A stretch of DNA of 64,000 bases from positions 18,295,553-18,359,552 of the forward strand of contig OY741264.1 of NCBI GenBank assembly GCA_963514095.1. Reading direction: 5' to 3'. Of this stretch, positions 1-12,478 are shown one piece after another. Under the pieces are notes generated by a model. That model saw only the letters and a list, made by a program, of their open reading frames with translations. It made no database searches and was not told where the DNA came from. Each line of letters opens with the position of its first letter. Within the stretch, counting starts at the first letter, position 1. The DNA is from Eutrigla gurnardus. Its lineage: Eukaryota; Chordata; Actinopteri; Perciformes; Triglidae. The position numbers were made by a program, and so were the translations under genes.

Positions 1-2100
1 TTGTTTATGTTGAGGAAGCTAGTGTTTTTTGACCCATCCACCCTCTGACGCCACAAAATATGTTTCCCTCAAAACATATATTTCAAATATATAATACATC
101 TCTTTGTGCCCTGGTTTCGTCACAAGGAGATGTATAAAGGTTAATGTAATATAATAAAAGGAGTAAATGAGATTGTATACAATTATTGTTCTTTTTTTAA
201 AACCAAGGATTATCCTAATTGAATGAGAGGAATTTTACATCATTTTACATGTTGATTAAAGAAATTATTTAAGCGACATTTACACATATCCGGGCTTTTA
301 CAGAAACTAATATTTCCCCCCCTCCATTTCAATAATATGTCGTACACACCAGTTAGTTTTCATGACCATGCCAAACCTACAGGCGGCAGTGTAACGAGAA
401 GGATAAAGCCATGCAGGCCAATCAGAATCCTCAGGATCAACAACAACAACAACAACGAATGGCTCCTTTAAAAAGGGTAAATAGGGACACACACATGAGG
501 CAAGTATTTTCTGTTGCATACTGCGACGTTTGGAACCTAAAACTCTGTTTCACCCAGTGTACACGCAAACAGGAAAACGCCGTTTTCACAAATTTCCACT
601 TTGGCCAGAGTTCTCAGAAATGATTGTTTTGCCTGATGAAACCTCCGTTTTCTTGTAAATGAAAGACGAATGTGAACATACATATATATAACATGTCACA
701 AGACGAGACAGAAACTAAGACAAAGAAGGAGAAGGTTTGTAGGGGATGAGGCATAGTATATCATATTATATTCTATATAATATGATATGCGCTCTTACAC
801 TTCATAGTATATCATATTATATTCTATATTTAATAAGTGAGTAAATTAGATGAATGAGAAAGAATGGTGAATGAATATATAATATAATATATGAGTTTTT
901 CTTATGTGTAAACGGGGTCTTAGTGAACTTGCTTTCCTAATTAAATTCATTTTGATGGTACCAATGTTCACTATTACACTGTTTTTACATTTTTTAGGCT
1001 TATAGTGTTACCTGCACTGTAATTCAGCATTTCAGATTTGATCTAGTGAGAGGAAAAGTGTGGGTGGTCATGTTGAAGTGATTGACACAGTTCTACTCTG
1101 CTGGGGGTGTTGGATTCCACAGTGCACCTTGGAAAGAAAGGGATTTGCACTTCATCGAAAATGTCAAAACATGCTGGCAAGTAAAATATATGTCAGAACA
1201 ACTCGGAGGATTCAGTTCCATGTTTTCCAGCCCAATGTCCAATGAATGTCACATTCAATGATGATGCGGGTCAAAAATACTGTCTGTGGTCCCCCAGAGG
1301 TCTACTATAGTAGCTCACATTAGTCCAGAGACCAGACAACTTAGATTGTCATCTTGCAGACCGACCTAATAAAGCAGTAAAAAACAAAGCACTTCAGACT
1401 TTACTGATCACCATCATTATGGAGTTATATCAGCATCCTTTTTTTATCTGTTTTGATTTTACAGATTTGTATTGATATTAAATCACAGCTTGGTGAGGTG
1501 AATGGGTCCAACAACACAAGACTTTCAACCAAGACAAACTAATAGATTACATTTCATGACACACAATTGTATTCACAAATGAGACCGTGTTGGAATATCA
1601 TACTGTTTATCAGAGTTTACTGCTGGCACTGCAATCTTAGATTATAGTCATAGAGAAGTGCAAACTGTGCAGAAATAGCTTTTTTTATACTTCTCCACAT
1701 TCTTCTATCACTTCATTTAAACAGTATGGGCTGCTCCAAGTTTGCACTCCTCCATAACTGGATTAGATATACAGCTTGACTTTGTGCCATAGCCAAGAAT
1801 AGGAAGTTTCCAACTGTTGTGACGAGGCTGGCGATGTTTTAATACACTGTATAATTCCCATTAGATACGATCTAGTGATGCCCTGGGGTTTTACTGTATG
1901 TGGCGGGCTTCCCACAAACACACACTCTGCACTGTCTATTGCCTCCTTTTACAGATCGGATGTTGTTGTGAATAATATTAATCTCAATGATCAAATGGGT
2001 TATTTCTTGAAGAGCTGTTGTGATGAGGCAGCAGCCCAGTAAATCACACAAACCACCACAGAGACCAGAGACTTCTTGTGACGCCAACACAATACACCCA
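1..2100. other. AT-rich stretch without a recognisable gene
   Basis: Short open frames here show no domain, codon pattern or splice structure that I can support. A CAA run lies at 440-455 and AT-rich sequence at 740-890. The first 60 bases resemble a dispersed repeat seen elsewhere in the window (6440-6720, 33190-33470), sharing the phrase around gacccatccaccc. Confidence 0.5.
752..829. repeat. 27-bp direct repeat, two copies 51 bp apart
   Basis: The 27-base unit starting catagtatatcatattata occurs at 752-778 and again at 803-829. The sequence between the copies contains the near-complement (tataatatgatat), so the region can also fold. It is an AT-rich local duplication with no coding content. 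Confidence 0.75.
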
Positions 2101-2113
2101 AGCTTGTCACCAG

Positions 2114-3121
2114 AGGCCTGTACTAGGAAGCAGGATTTGGGCTTAGCCAGATAACTTCAGGGTTAACTCTGGGTTTTCCGTTCTACGACGCTGGTTCACT
2201 TCTTACCAGGGTAGATCGCCATGGTAACTCCACTCAGTGGATCGTGAGAGGGTCTCTTAGGAGAACTAGAGTGTTCAAAGACCGGCAAAAACCCTTTTTC
2301 TGTCCCTGACGATGTTTTATATGAGAGATACAGATTCTCATCGGAGGACATGACTTATCTTTGTCAGTGTACAGCCTACTTACCACTTTGAATTATGTTT
2401 TTATTTTTATTTTATCTGCTCCCAAGTCCGTTTTACAGCGCTGGGATTGCAGCTGAAAGAATGAGGCTGATATTGTCATAGACCACGCCATAAGAATACA
2501 TCTCAGCAACACATTCATTTGTTAAAGTTATTTTTTCAGCTTTTTATTGCGGGAGGACATCGTGAGAGTTAAAGGGTTGAGAGAGGGACACCATGCTTTA
2601 AAAGAGGACCGCATGGCGGATTCAAACCCAGAACCGCTGCAGGGAGCCTCGGTAGATGGGGCAGTAACTACCACTGAGCTATCAGCGCACTTAATAAATT
2701 AATTTAATCAGTCAGATCTAGTAGTGTCCTTATGATGGGGCAGTCATATTATACGACTATTAATACTATTAATACGACGTACGAATTCACACAGTCGGTG
2801 AGTTTTTGCCAGCTGTCCTTCCTGCATTTGGCAGATGAAACTGTTGCTTTTTGTCTGTATTATACGTTTAACTTCTTATTTCTGTAAGATTATAGTTTGC
2901 TCATCGTACATGAAATACGCCGCTCTGCTGCCCGTAGAATGATCCATGTTTGTGATCGGTCAAATGCTGCAAACCCCGCCTCTATTATGTGCACGAGCTC
3001 ATAGCTTGACAGGGAAACCCTGGGTTGAATTACCGAGTTGATAACCAGGGTCGTGTTAGGGTTAGGCTAGATAACCGGAAGATACCCTAGGTATGTTGAA
3101 CTCGCTGAGTAGTACAGGTCT
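2114..3121. mobile_element. Non-autonomous TIR element (Harbinger-like MITE)
   Basis: The left end aggcctgtacta is matched in inverse by tagtacaggtct at the right end. Subterminal sequence on both sides contains the phrase 'ggttaactctgggtt' or a relative of it, a style shared with the two MITEs at 8644 and 52028. There is no transposase ORF. The left flank is CAG and the right flank CTT, so a 3-bp target duplication is not clear. Assignment to PIF/Harbinger-like elements is inference from TIR style. Confidence 0.6.
2611..2690 (-). repeat. tRNA-like module inside the TIR element
   Basis: Read on the minus strand, the segment has an A-box-like tagctcagtggtag and, about 40 bases later, a B-box-like gggtttgaatcc, in tRNA order and spacing. 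A complete acceptor stem is not evident, so I call it a tRNA-derived module rather than a tRNA gene. Confidence 0.55.
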
Positions 3122-4056
3122 CTTAATGGGACAAAGAAAAGAGCGCAAACACACCCACAGCACTTGGGCTGTAACAAAGCTCCTGAAGTTTTGAGTTGTG
3201 AAAGTCTTTAATTTTGTCTTTGTATGTTTGTACTGTTCTGATAATTGAAGATAACTGTAGGATATGTATATATCCAGTCTCTCTGTCAGGTAAGTGTAGT
3301 GAAGAGGCATCAAAACAACAAGACATAGTTCTTGCACCATTTTTAAAGTCAAATTTAATGCTTTGTTTCAAAACACCACACCAAATTCTTCATGATGTGT
3401 GGCGTAGCACTGCTGCCCTCTCTTCAACTTCCAGGTCGAGATCGACCAACTCCTCTCCTTGCATCTTCTTCTCATGGAGTTGGACTTCTCCAGTGTCTCC
3501 CATACACTTTTGATTGTCCTTGTTTTCTTCTTTTTCCTTCAAGCTCATCCTCTGCCTTCTTTCTCTTACCCATCTGTTCTGTCTTTGCCCTTTTCTTCCG
3601 CTCCTCTTCCAAATGACTTCTGTATCGACTGCGTGCAGTTGCACACTCACGCCCGACCACCCACATATGATCACAAATGAGTCTCCGTGAGACTGCAGCG
3701 TCCTCCTCCATGATGCACATCTCATCCTCCTACATACACCTCAGGATCACACCAGGCAGGCAGTAGGTAGAAACACAGGCTACCTACAAGTCCCAAGGTA
3801 CCTTTAGTGTCTATACAAGCTGGCCAGCAGCTTCACTGTTGAATGAACATGAACATGAATGAACATTACTGTCAGGCATTACAGGGCTCATTGGAGTTCC
3901 ATACCACCGGGGATTGTGTGGCACTGTGGCGTGCTTTGTCCATATAAATTAATATATATATAAAAAGTTAACATTCAGCATAGAATAAATCAACACCCAT
4001 CACTGTTTCACGATGAGAAACATAAAACCTGAGAGATTTTGAATTCCAAAATCTTG

Positions 4057-4290
4057 TGTCTCAGTACAGAGCCTTCTCCTACGCTGCCCCCTCCCTCCGG
4101 AACTCTCTCCACAAACAAATCCGTGACTGCTCCACACTGTCTGCTTTTAAATCACAAGTCAAAACCACCTATTTAGAACAGCTTTTAACCTGTGATTCAT
4201 GTTTTTAATACCGTCTGTACATTTTTGCTTTGATGTTTTACTCTTGTAAAGTGTCTTAGAGTATCCTAAAAATTACACTGGCAAATGGAA
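4057..4290 (+). pseudogene. LINE ORF2 C-terminal remnant and 3' UTR (L2-like)
   Basis: An open frame of about 50 codons ends at 4208. It reads as the usual C-terminus of L2/CR1-type LINE ORF2, with an R-x-FSYAAPSLRNSLH start and an FKSQVKTTYL core. It is followed by a 3' UTR with tgtaaagtgtcttagagta, which resembles the conserved L2 3' end. Only the last part of the element is present, as expected for a 5'-truncated insertion. There are no reverse transcriptase motifs. Confidence 0.65.
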
Positions 4291-4732
4291 TACTTTCTAC
4301 TGTAGAACTTTAATACTTAGCAGCAAATTTATGGTCAATTTAAGACCTTCGTTTTGTTGATTTTAAAGCCTTTTTCAGGAGCCACTGGAACCCTGCAAGA
4401 GGACAACAAGGACTGTGTGTACAATGATCGTGAATATGTATGGAGTATTTTAATGGCATCGTTTTAATGCTGCTGTGATGACGGCTTATTTTCAAATTTG
4501 ACTTTGAGGGCAGCTTGAGGTTTCCTACTCCTTCAGACAGGATTAACACACATCTGTTGTTTCAGCAATACCTTCTTACACACCAGTTTCCTAATCCATC
4601 CTCAGTTACACCCTGCTGTCACTCAGACAGTATACAGTACAGTAAGTATATTTACAATGTAAAAGACTGCTCAGTCACTGTAGTGGAATTGTGTTTATAA
4701 AATCATTAGTTGAGTATTGATATTCACACTAT

Positions 4733-4850
4733 GGGCCCTAGTTTCGTGGCGCAGCGCAGGGTGGCGGAGCTGGCGCAATGCAAGTTTCGATCAGCGCAGC
4801 CTTGCGCACGGTCAGTTTGGCAGTTTGGTGGATCGCCTACGCCAAACTTC
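4733..4850. repeat. Dispersed repeat end starting gggccctagtttcgt
   Basis: The sequence beginning gggccctagtttcgt and continuing with GC-rich gcgcag motifs starts here and again at 47764. It looks like the terminus of a DNA transposon family, but I could not find the matching inverted end for either copy. Confidence 0.45.
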
Positions 4851-5350
4851 CCATTTACATTCAAATCTAAAGAAGATCTCCTTACAATAAATGCAAAGAT
4901 CTTATTCTTCACCCGCACAAGATCACACACAGTGTATCTGTTCAAACAGGAAGTTGGCAGACACTGCCAAGAGGTGACTCACTGGTGAATTTAGGCACGT
5001 ATTATGTCAGTAATGAATAGGATGATGGTGAGGCTGAAAGGTATAAACTGTGCCACTGAAAGAAAATCCAAGCAGCTGTCAACCCCTCCTCTTATCCACT
5101 CTCCAACTGAAAATAGGAAGCCCTTAATACACCTTTATTGGGCCAAAAACATTTACAAGGCTGGCTTTAGCGGTAATCCTTTGATATCTTAATGCTTGTC
5201 AAGAAGAGGGCAAGTCTGAGCTGGAGGTAGGAGGAGGCAGATTGGGTTTGTCCTAGAAAGACAACATTAACAGAGGAACCAATCTGTGTATCCATTAAAC
5301 AATAAAGGATTATGACCTTTGTGTGCACGTTTGCATCCATGTATGTGTAA

Positions 5351-5352
<2 letters not shown>

Positions 5353-5395
<43 letters not shown>
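5353..5395. repeat. (TG)n microsatellite
   Basis: About 20 uninterrupted TG dinucleotides. Confidence 0.95.
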
Positions 5396-6439
5396 GTGTT
5401 TGTGTGTGAAAGACAGAGAGCAGTTATCTGCATGTGCACACATCATGGAAGCGGAGCAACATTACCTCACTCAGGTAAGGATTAATAGAGGGCGTTTGTT
5501 TTGTGTCACACGGCGCCCTGGCAGTCTCAGGTATCTGCTTAATGGCTCTACACAGACAGGCTTGCAGGCGTCAGGTGACAGGTGATAAAAAAAAGAGCTA
5601 AACCTCCCAGTCAGCACAATTCCATTCATATCTAGTTCCTTTCAGAAGACTGCTTTCCTTTTTTTTTCCTTCTTTTTTTTTGTTTTAAATTGTGCCTCCT
5701 GTTAATGGCACAGTAGAAGCCTTCAGGTCACAGTGTAACATGGTACATCGCATCATGACAGCTCAGCTTGTGGGAAGCGCACAGACACACTGACATCCAC
5801 CAAAGAGGAAATTAAATAAAACGTCTAGTCTTGAGTCAGAAAAGCCTGTTATTAGTCTTTCAATCTGGAAAGTTTTGGCTCCAAATCTTCACTCATCTTG
5901 ATGAGGTGTCTTTTGAATAGCGAGGGTTCGTCTAGCATTGAAATTCTCTCCTGGGTCATAGCAAGCATAAAAATGAACAGCTAAGTGGGAAGTTTGCACA
6001 GTTTCTAGACTTCAAGCTGACCACATCTGGTGTTATCCGTAGAGGAGAGACCTACAACACTTTAACAGCCAACTCCTACACTTACAGTAATGCTAAGAAA
6101 TGCATTCAAAGTCAAAAGAACATTCTGGGTCCAGTATCCATGTAATATAAATAACAGCGAAACAGTAACATATTGGGGATATAAAGGTGGCATCCAATTA
6201 ATAACTATGAGAGGCTTGTGTTTTATGACAGATCATATGTACCATATGCCTGTAAAACTACTTACATTCCCATCAGCCTCTATTGTGTTTAGAGTGAAAA
6301 AGCAAATGGTTGCATGCTAAGGCACTAAACTTATATCTACTAATATCTTACAAAAACATATGTCTCATGTTTCATTCACCAAGCAAGGCAAACAAGCAGT
6401 TTTCCTACAGAAGCCTCTGCATTGCAGAACCTGTTGTTG

Positions 6440-6720
6440 AGGCAACACACCTACCTGGTTAAGTTGAGGAAAAGGATGGTTTGGGTTCAAATAACTACGT
6501 TCAACGTTATGTCAAATAACTATGTTTGTTACTTAAATTATGTAAGTGGCGTTAGTTAAATACTTAAGTTACATAACAAATGTAAGATCAAATTAGTGAA
6601 CTTTGATTTGTGGATTCACATGGAACATGAAAAGCGGTCTCCTGGGTGAAAGTCATGTGTCCATTTGACGCATCCATCCACCCCGACCTCGTCCCTATGC
6701 AGACTTTGTTGCTCTTGATA
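6440..6720. repeat. Dispersed repeat copy (family also near 20330 and 33190)
   Basis: Shares phrases such as 'gtctcctgggtg', 'catgtgtcc/cctgtgttt', 'gacctcgtccctatg' and repeated 'aactatgtttg' with 33300-33430. The copy near 20330 shares the other half of the family, tggtctcctgaaaatgacg and gttcccatacaac, with 33190-33230. It is a degenerate non-coding repeat of unknown class. Confidence 0.5.
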
Positions 6721-7562
6721 TGTCAATTAGAATGCAGAAGGCATAAGTACAAACAGTAGATGAGAACAGCCTGAATACAAATGTATTCTACCAGCTGATA
6801 AAAGGTGCTAGTGGTGTTGTTGAGCTATGTTTTAATGAACAGAAGGATATTCTTTTGTAGTTTTCAAGGTTGCGCACAGACGGCAACCTCTTGAAAAGTG
6901 AAGCCATGCTGAAATGGCTTTAACTTGCGTTCTCTCTGCTGGCCGTCAGGGGGCGACTCTTGTGGTGGTAAAAAAGATGTCTGATTGTCACTTGATTTAT
7001 TATCTCAGTAAACATTGTAAACATGTTTTAACTTTGTTAGCAGCTTCAGACCAGAATCCAAATGGATCCAAATACAGTAAGGTTGCTGCTCAGGGTGCCG
7101 CTCTGCCACTTGTGTTCATCAGATCCAATAGTCACTCCTCCGTAGTCCAAATATGGTCACTGTTGTTCACTGGTTGCAAAATGTCCAAGATCGCAACAAT
7201 CAAAATGCCGACTTGAACTGAGTAGCTGAGTAACGGGAAACTGTCTACAAGTCACTCTACAAACCAATGGGTAACGTCACGATCACTACCTCCACTTGGT
7301 CTACAAATGTGGGACTTCATTCCTTTTTTGTGACGGCTGTAGTGGCTGATACCTCATAAGTCTGACATGTGCATGCACACAAAGCCCAGTCTCATAGCAG
7401 TTTTTTAATTAAAGCAGACTTTTAATTATTGTTCTTGTGATCGACACCCAGAACTTTTGCTTTGTTGCCTAACCTAACGATGATGATGTTTTCCTCAACC
7501 TAACTAAGTGGTTTTGTTGCCTTAACAGTATGTCATCTGGACTAACAGAAGGAATATTTCAG

Positions 7563-8352
7563 TTCAGTTCAGTTCAGGTAAAGTTTATTGTCCCAAAAGA
7601 GAAACTTGTCTTGCAACCAGGTAGGTACACATAAACACAAGATACACAAGGACATACAACAAAGAGAGATAAAAAGATAAAAAACACAAAAAACATCAAA
7701 TTAAATTTCATACACAGGAGTGTCCAAAGAATTGTGCAAATTCAGCAAACGTATTGCACTGGGAATAAAAGAGTTCTTAGTCCTATTGGACTTAAAACAA
7801 GGCACTCTCAGTCTCCAGCCTGAGGGGAGGACCTCAAATGCACAATGCAGGGGATGATTTTCACAGTCTAAGGTTTTTTGCATAACCTGCTTCTCATAAA
7901 TGTTTGACAATGACATTTGTGGACAACCAATTAATTTCGCAGCCACCTTCACAATGTGGCTGAGGCTGTTTTTGTCCTTCAGACTGATGCCTCCATACCA
8001 GGCAACGAAAGAAAAGGTAAGAACAGATCCTATAAAAGATTTATAAAACAAAGACAAGATAACTTTATCCACATTAAAAGAGTTAAGCTTTCTAAGAAAG
8101 TACAAATGTTGTTGTCCCTTTTATACAGATAATATCAGTATTTATGTCAAATTTGAGCTTATTGTCCCACATTGTCCCCAGATATGTATACTGGTCCACC
8201 ATTTCTATGCTGCTTCCCTTTATGTAAGTAGGTGGAGGGGAACCAGGCTGTTTTTTTTCTAAAATCAATGACCATATCTTTTGTCTTGGAGATATTAAGC
8301 TGAAGAAAGGACCTGTCACACCAACTGACAAACTCATCAACCACTGGCCCAT
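7563..8352 (-). pseudogene. LINE reverse transcriptase C-terminal remnant
   Basis: On the minus strand, 8345-8160 encodes the RT segment after the catalytic motif (the recognisable block LQLNISKTKDMVIDFRKK). After frame changes, 8105-7701 encodes the C-terminal region (LRKLNSF, LTFSFVAWYG, LPSGWRLRVP, TKNSFIPSAIRLLN). These blocks are typical of fish non-LTR retrotransposons of the L2/CR1/Rex group. The catalytic FADD motif is absent, so the copy is 5'-truncated. The 3' end is at the left, with a short (TTCAG)n-type tail at 7563-7577. At the right it abuts the Gypsy LTR region. Confidence 0.75.
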
Positions 8353-8643
8353 GCTGGGGCGGGGCGGTTAGGAAATCGACCAGCGAGCTGGTATAATTGA
8401 GGAGGAGACAACAACGCCACTCAGGGAATTTCAGCCAGAGAATAATAGTTTATATCTAATAGCTGATCACTTGATAGCACACAGGTTCGTAATACGATGA
8501 GGAAAGAGACGTGATTCCAACAGCACAAGTTTTATTTTTAAATACACAATATTAATAAAAGCCAGCAGGCGCGAACATTCCGTATGATGGAGCAACAGAA
8601 AGGGGTGAAGCTGAGGCTTACCAGTGGGGAGGTGGGACACCAG

Positions 8644-9778
8644 GGGCCCGTTTCACAAAGCAGGTTCAACAAACTCTGAACCTAACCCTGAACTCTGAGT
8701 TGACCAACTCTGAGATGGGCAACTCTGAGTTTTCGGTTTCAGAACAGTGGTTTTGAATTAGTTCAGTCAACTCTGAGTATGTAAACTCTGAGTTACGCGC
8801 GTGCCTGTCGACTCTACAAAGCCATCATCAATGGAGCTCCGATACTACGATTCACCATGGCAACCGGGAGAGCGTCATTAGATATTACTGAGTGTTTATG
8901 TAGAAAACGAGCTCATCCTGAGAAAGCCGAGCAACGTAACTGCAGCAAAGTAGCGATAGTTGGCGTGGCAGACAATTACTGCCCGATCTAATGTGTATAA
9001 CCGAATGAAACAGTCTATTGATCTAAAGGTAATAACTCTTTATTTTCCGACAGGCACAGCGACACTGTGGTGTAATGGTTAGCAACGCCGCCCACGGCGC
9101 AGGCGACAGTGGTTCAACTCCCGTAGTTCACAAAGTAGCGCACTGAATGAATTATCATTTTCATTGGGTGTAATCCCCACCGGCACAGAAAGAAAGTGGC
9201 GTCAATTGAAAATTAAGCATAAGAATATTGTGCAAATACGTTGACTAAGGCATATGATTTTAATCATATTTCAAATATTAAACAGTAAATATAAGCAGGT
9301 ATTTCAACACACAAATGTACTTAAACATTTCATAAATCTCCCGTTCGCAAAAACACTACCTCCGCAAAGAATCTGGTTGCCGATTATGTCCGCGATATGA
9401 AATGTTGAAAATGTCGGAGAATATTGTTTAGATAATATCTAATGTGATTGGAAGGAAAGGTAATCAAAATTGTCTCCCAACGCAAAGCTGCTAGAATCAC
9501 TTTTATTTCCATATCGATTAGGTTGACGATGAAAGGACGGCACATTTTTTCAGAGTTGGTTCAGATTCCGGAAAAAGGCGGAGACATGTAGGGAGAAACT
9601 CAGGGTTTGTTGAAGCAAACCTGCTAGCGAGCAGGTTAGGTTCACGGAGTATGTTACCCGGGTAACTGACTCAGATTTATGCTGAACTGGCTTTGTGAAA
9701 CCGAAAAACCAGAGTTTCCCTCATCTCAGGGTTAACTAACTCAAGGTTATCACTAAACCTGCTTTGTGAAACGGACCC
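8644..9778. mobile_element. MITE with CAG target duplication (copy 1)
   Basis: Left terminus gggcccgtttcacaaagcag and right terminus ctgctttgtgaaacggaccc are inverted repeats. The flanks are CAG (8641-8643) and CAG (9779-9781). The element matches the copy at 52028-53046 closely over its length; this copy has an extra segment of about 120 bp (roughly 9400-9520). It has no transposase ORF. A 3-bp CWG duplication fits some PIF/Harbinger-related groups as I recall them; the family assignment is inference. Confidence 0.85.
9061..9135 (+). repeat. tRNA-like module inside the MITE
   Basis: An A-box-like tggtgtaatggttagc is followed about 35 bases later by B-box-like ggttcaactccc. The same module is present in the second MITE copy at 52443-52517. 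It is not a functional tRNA by eye because stems are poorly paired. Confidence 0.6.
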
Positions 9779-10629
9779 CAGAAGTGAAGAGTCCAGTAGA
9801 GAGTCACCCCAATCACACGTGCATACACATCCACACACACTCACACACGTGAAGGATCACACCCGGGGTCGACAGCACAGCACACCAAAAGGGACACCAC
9901 CACCGGAGGACATCAATCCCCACCACCTTGGGCTCTCGAGCTTCTAAACAAAAGAAACGAAATACAAATTAGTGGGACATCATGTAAATAAACAACATTA
10001 TTTAGACAATTTAAATGCTGGGAAAATAATAAACTGCAATAGTAAACACAAAACCAAGTAAAGAAATAAGAAAAACGAGATAAGATAACGGAAAAGAGAA
10101 TTAATTGCACCAAAAGAATATTTACGGGGATTAAGGGCAGCAAGCCAAATAAAACTAAACAAAAAAAATGAAGTTTAGCCCCACTGGCAAGCTACCGAAT
10201 TTGCCAAAACAATGCGTAGGGACTAATGGAGCAAAGTAACAACGGAGTTAACTCGGATGAGCTAACGATCGGCAAAACAGCAGCGGAGTTACAGGTGAGC
10301 CAAAGCGTGACACTACTGGCTGCTGGCCCCAAACTCGCGGTCCCGATCCGGTCCCGCTGTGTTAACTAGCCAGCCGAGGAGGAGGGGGGAACGAACGAGA
10401 GCCCTCAGGTGCTGTTCCGCCCCGAGTAAACACCTATAACCACAACAACGGCTAGTTAGCTACTACATAGGAAATTATGTTACAGCGCACGGGAACCTAC
10501 CAGCTGCTAACGGTGAGCGTCACACCTGCGGAGGGGAGGGGGTCCACGGCGTCTACAAGCACATACAACTGGTTTTAACACCACACTAATAAAAACAAGA
10601 AATTACAACACGGCACGAGCAAACACCAC

Positions 10630-10760
10630 TCTCCTAACTGCATTCGACACAGGACTGGGAGAGCTTGCAGCCCCATGTACTACCTCCCCCACAGGCCTCG
10701 GAAAATGGTAGACGTTAGAATGCTGGCCAGCTGTTGACCGTGCCATCCGTCGCACTGCTG
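10630..10760 (-). pseudogene. Last segment of Gypsy copy 1 pol, beyond the L2 insert
   Basis: The minus-strand frame here (blocks RSTAGQHSNV, FPRPVG and PVSNAV) matches the end of the polyprotein of copy 2 (about 51070-51200: RPTAGHHPNV, LPRSAG, PVSNAV). This shows that the L2 fragment to its right split the original pol C-terminus. No domain function is assigned to this tail. Confidence 0.7.
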
Positions 10761-11083
10761 CGTTGCTGGTGTCAGGATAACTGGTTGGTGGGTCAGTCGA
10801 CAAAGCAAAGCATTGGCACAGTATCGGTGGTGGTGGAACGAACTCCCAACCAATGTCAGGACAGCAGAGTAATTTGCCATCTTCCGAAAAAGGCTCAAGA
10901 CTCACCTGTTCAGACTTCACCTCGACTCTACATAGCATGACCCACTAACACCCCCCCCCCCACAAAAAAAAAAAACCTTACCTATAGCACTGTTGCTCTT
11001 GAAGTACTACTTTGACAAATGTACTTATTGTAAGTCGCTTTGGACAAAAGCGTCTGCTAAATGACCTAAATGTAAATGTATCG
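10760..11083 (+). pseudogene. L2-like LINE 3' end inserted in Gypsy pol
   Basis: On the plus strand a frame with one stop (near 10870) reads like the C-terminus of L2 ORF2 (WWWNELPTNV, FRKRLKTHLFRLHL), ending at 10934. C- and A-homopolymers and a 3' UTR with gtaagtcgctttggacaaaa follow, with a terminal ATGTAA-type repeat at 11067-11081. Gypsy homology resumes on both sides. No clear target duplication could be read. Confidence 0.75.
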
Positions 11084-11084
11084 A

Positions 11085-12478
11085 AGTAGTGGGAACCACT
11101 GAAGGGCCTGGTAGAATAGGCACCACTTCAGAGTGTGGAAGCAGCAAATGAGGGCTCATCTGGGTCACTGCAGTGGGTCGGGCAGACGTCTCAGTAGGAA
11201 TGGTCGGAAGGACGTCATGCCAGCGGAACAACAAATCACCGTCACATGACAACTCGTCCTCTGCTGATGGCTCGTGGACGGGGAGTGGATTACTGGTGAG
11301 AGCACCACCTAGGCCGTCCTTTCCGACCACTGCCTTCAACAGCGTACGGTTGACTCGTCTGGCTTTGGACTGGTCGTCTACAGGTGCAATGGTGTATACA
11401 GATGCGCCCTCCTGAGGGGCTTTCAGAACTTGGTAGGCCACCGAGCTCAAGAGATCTTGGATTTGATGACGTCCTCTAGCGCTGAAGTCACGTAGCAATA
11501 CCAACTGACCCTCCTTCAGTGGTGCATTGTGAACATGCTGATCGTGGTACTTCTTTCGACGCTCTGCAGCAGTCTTCAACCGCTCTCTGGCGCCTTCGAA
11601 AGCCACCTGTAGTCGGGCCTGGTGCTCCTGAATCCACTCATGGATGTTGCCGCCAGCAGGCTCCTGAACTCTGCCCAGCAGGCAATCAACCGGTAGCCTG
11701 GGTTCCTGACCAAACATCAGGAAGAAAGGTGATTCACCAGTAGACTGGTGGGAGGTAGTGTTGTAACAGTAGAGCACCTGCGGTAAGCAGGAAGTCCAAT
11801 CTCTCTTCCGAGACACTGGCAGCGTGCGCAACAAGTTGTGGAGGGTGTGAAGCGTTCACACTGGCCATTGCCGGCTGGATGGTACGGGGTGGTGCAAGAC
11901 TTCTCAATGCCGTAAAGGCCACAAAGCTGCGGGATTAATGCACTCTCAAAATTGCGGCCCTGGTCCGAGTGTATACGGGCTGGAACACCAAACTTATAGA
12001 ACCACTCCACCACCAAAACCTGTGCCACAGTAGAGGCACATTGATTGCGTGTGGGAACGGCCAGCGTGTATTTACTGAAGACATCCGTCATCACTAGGAC
12101 ATTTTCCAGTCCAGTCTTGGCAGGTTCCAACATGGTGTATTCGATGGCCAAAATCTCATTAGGCCGGGAAGCCAACAAATGTCCCATGAAGCTGCGGGCA
12201 GTCGGTTGGTTATCCTTGGCCACTTGGCACCTCTCACAGGCCTGACACCACTGCGCCACCTCGGAAGACATACCTGGCCAGTAACAACGTGGCCGCAGTA
12301 GCTCCAATGTGCTCTCTCCACCTTGATGGCCATGCTCCTGGTGAACTTGAGTCAGCACCTCCTCCTTTAAGGCAGAAGGCAACAGCAGCTGAAACACTGG
12401 CTCAGCACCATCAGGGCGAAAAACCTGGCGATAGAGGATTCCGCTCCTCTCAACGAGGCGATCCCACTGTTGGAGCAA
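11085..12478 (-). pseudogene. Gypsy copy 1 integrase and C-terminal region
   Basis: The integrase joins retroelement cDNA to host DNA. The frame starting near 12478 shows the HHCC zinc-binding region (HQEHGHQG ... CQACERC) and then the catalytic core. The first acidic position reads IEYTMLEP, where copy 2 has ID. The second is present in HSDQGRNFES and the third in NGQCERF. A frame change near 11830 leads to the C-terminal part (LFYNTT-like block, LPVDCLLGRV, KEGQLVLLRD), and the frame then runs into the L2 insert. Broken frame and altered first catalytic residue indicate an inactive copy. Confidence 0.85.

Larger units (their letters stand above)
4861..7560. other. Stretch without a recognisable gene
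   Basis: I see a (TG)n microsatellite, homopolymer tracts (about 5660-5685) and a dispersed repeat (about 6440-6720), but no supported coding region. The 60-100 codon open frames have no recognisable domain. Confidence 0.45.
8380..10630 (-). repeat. 3' LTR / 3' UTR region of Gypsy copy 1
   Basis: Read on the minus strand after the end of pol, this stretch has long pyrimidine-rich segments and an AATAAA signal near 8530. Its terminal block (tctctttcctca ... acgaacctg) resembles the end of the LTR of copy 2 near 53577-53608 (tctctgcctca ... gacgaacctg). It is interrupted by the MITE at 8644-9778. Exact LTR edges cannot be set because the second LTR is missing. Confidence 0.5.

Noticed and set aside
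3390..3725. Minus-strand frames with a charged, lysine/glutamate-rich middle
   Set aside because: The block EEERKKRAKTEQ looks like the coiled, basic tail of some transposon proteins, but no domain, partner exon or element boundary supports a gene.
9061..9135. Possible functional tRNA gene
   Set aside because: A and B boxes are present but the acceptor and anticodon stems do not pair well; better described as a tRNA-derived module.
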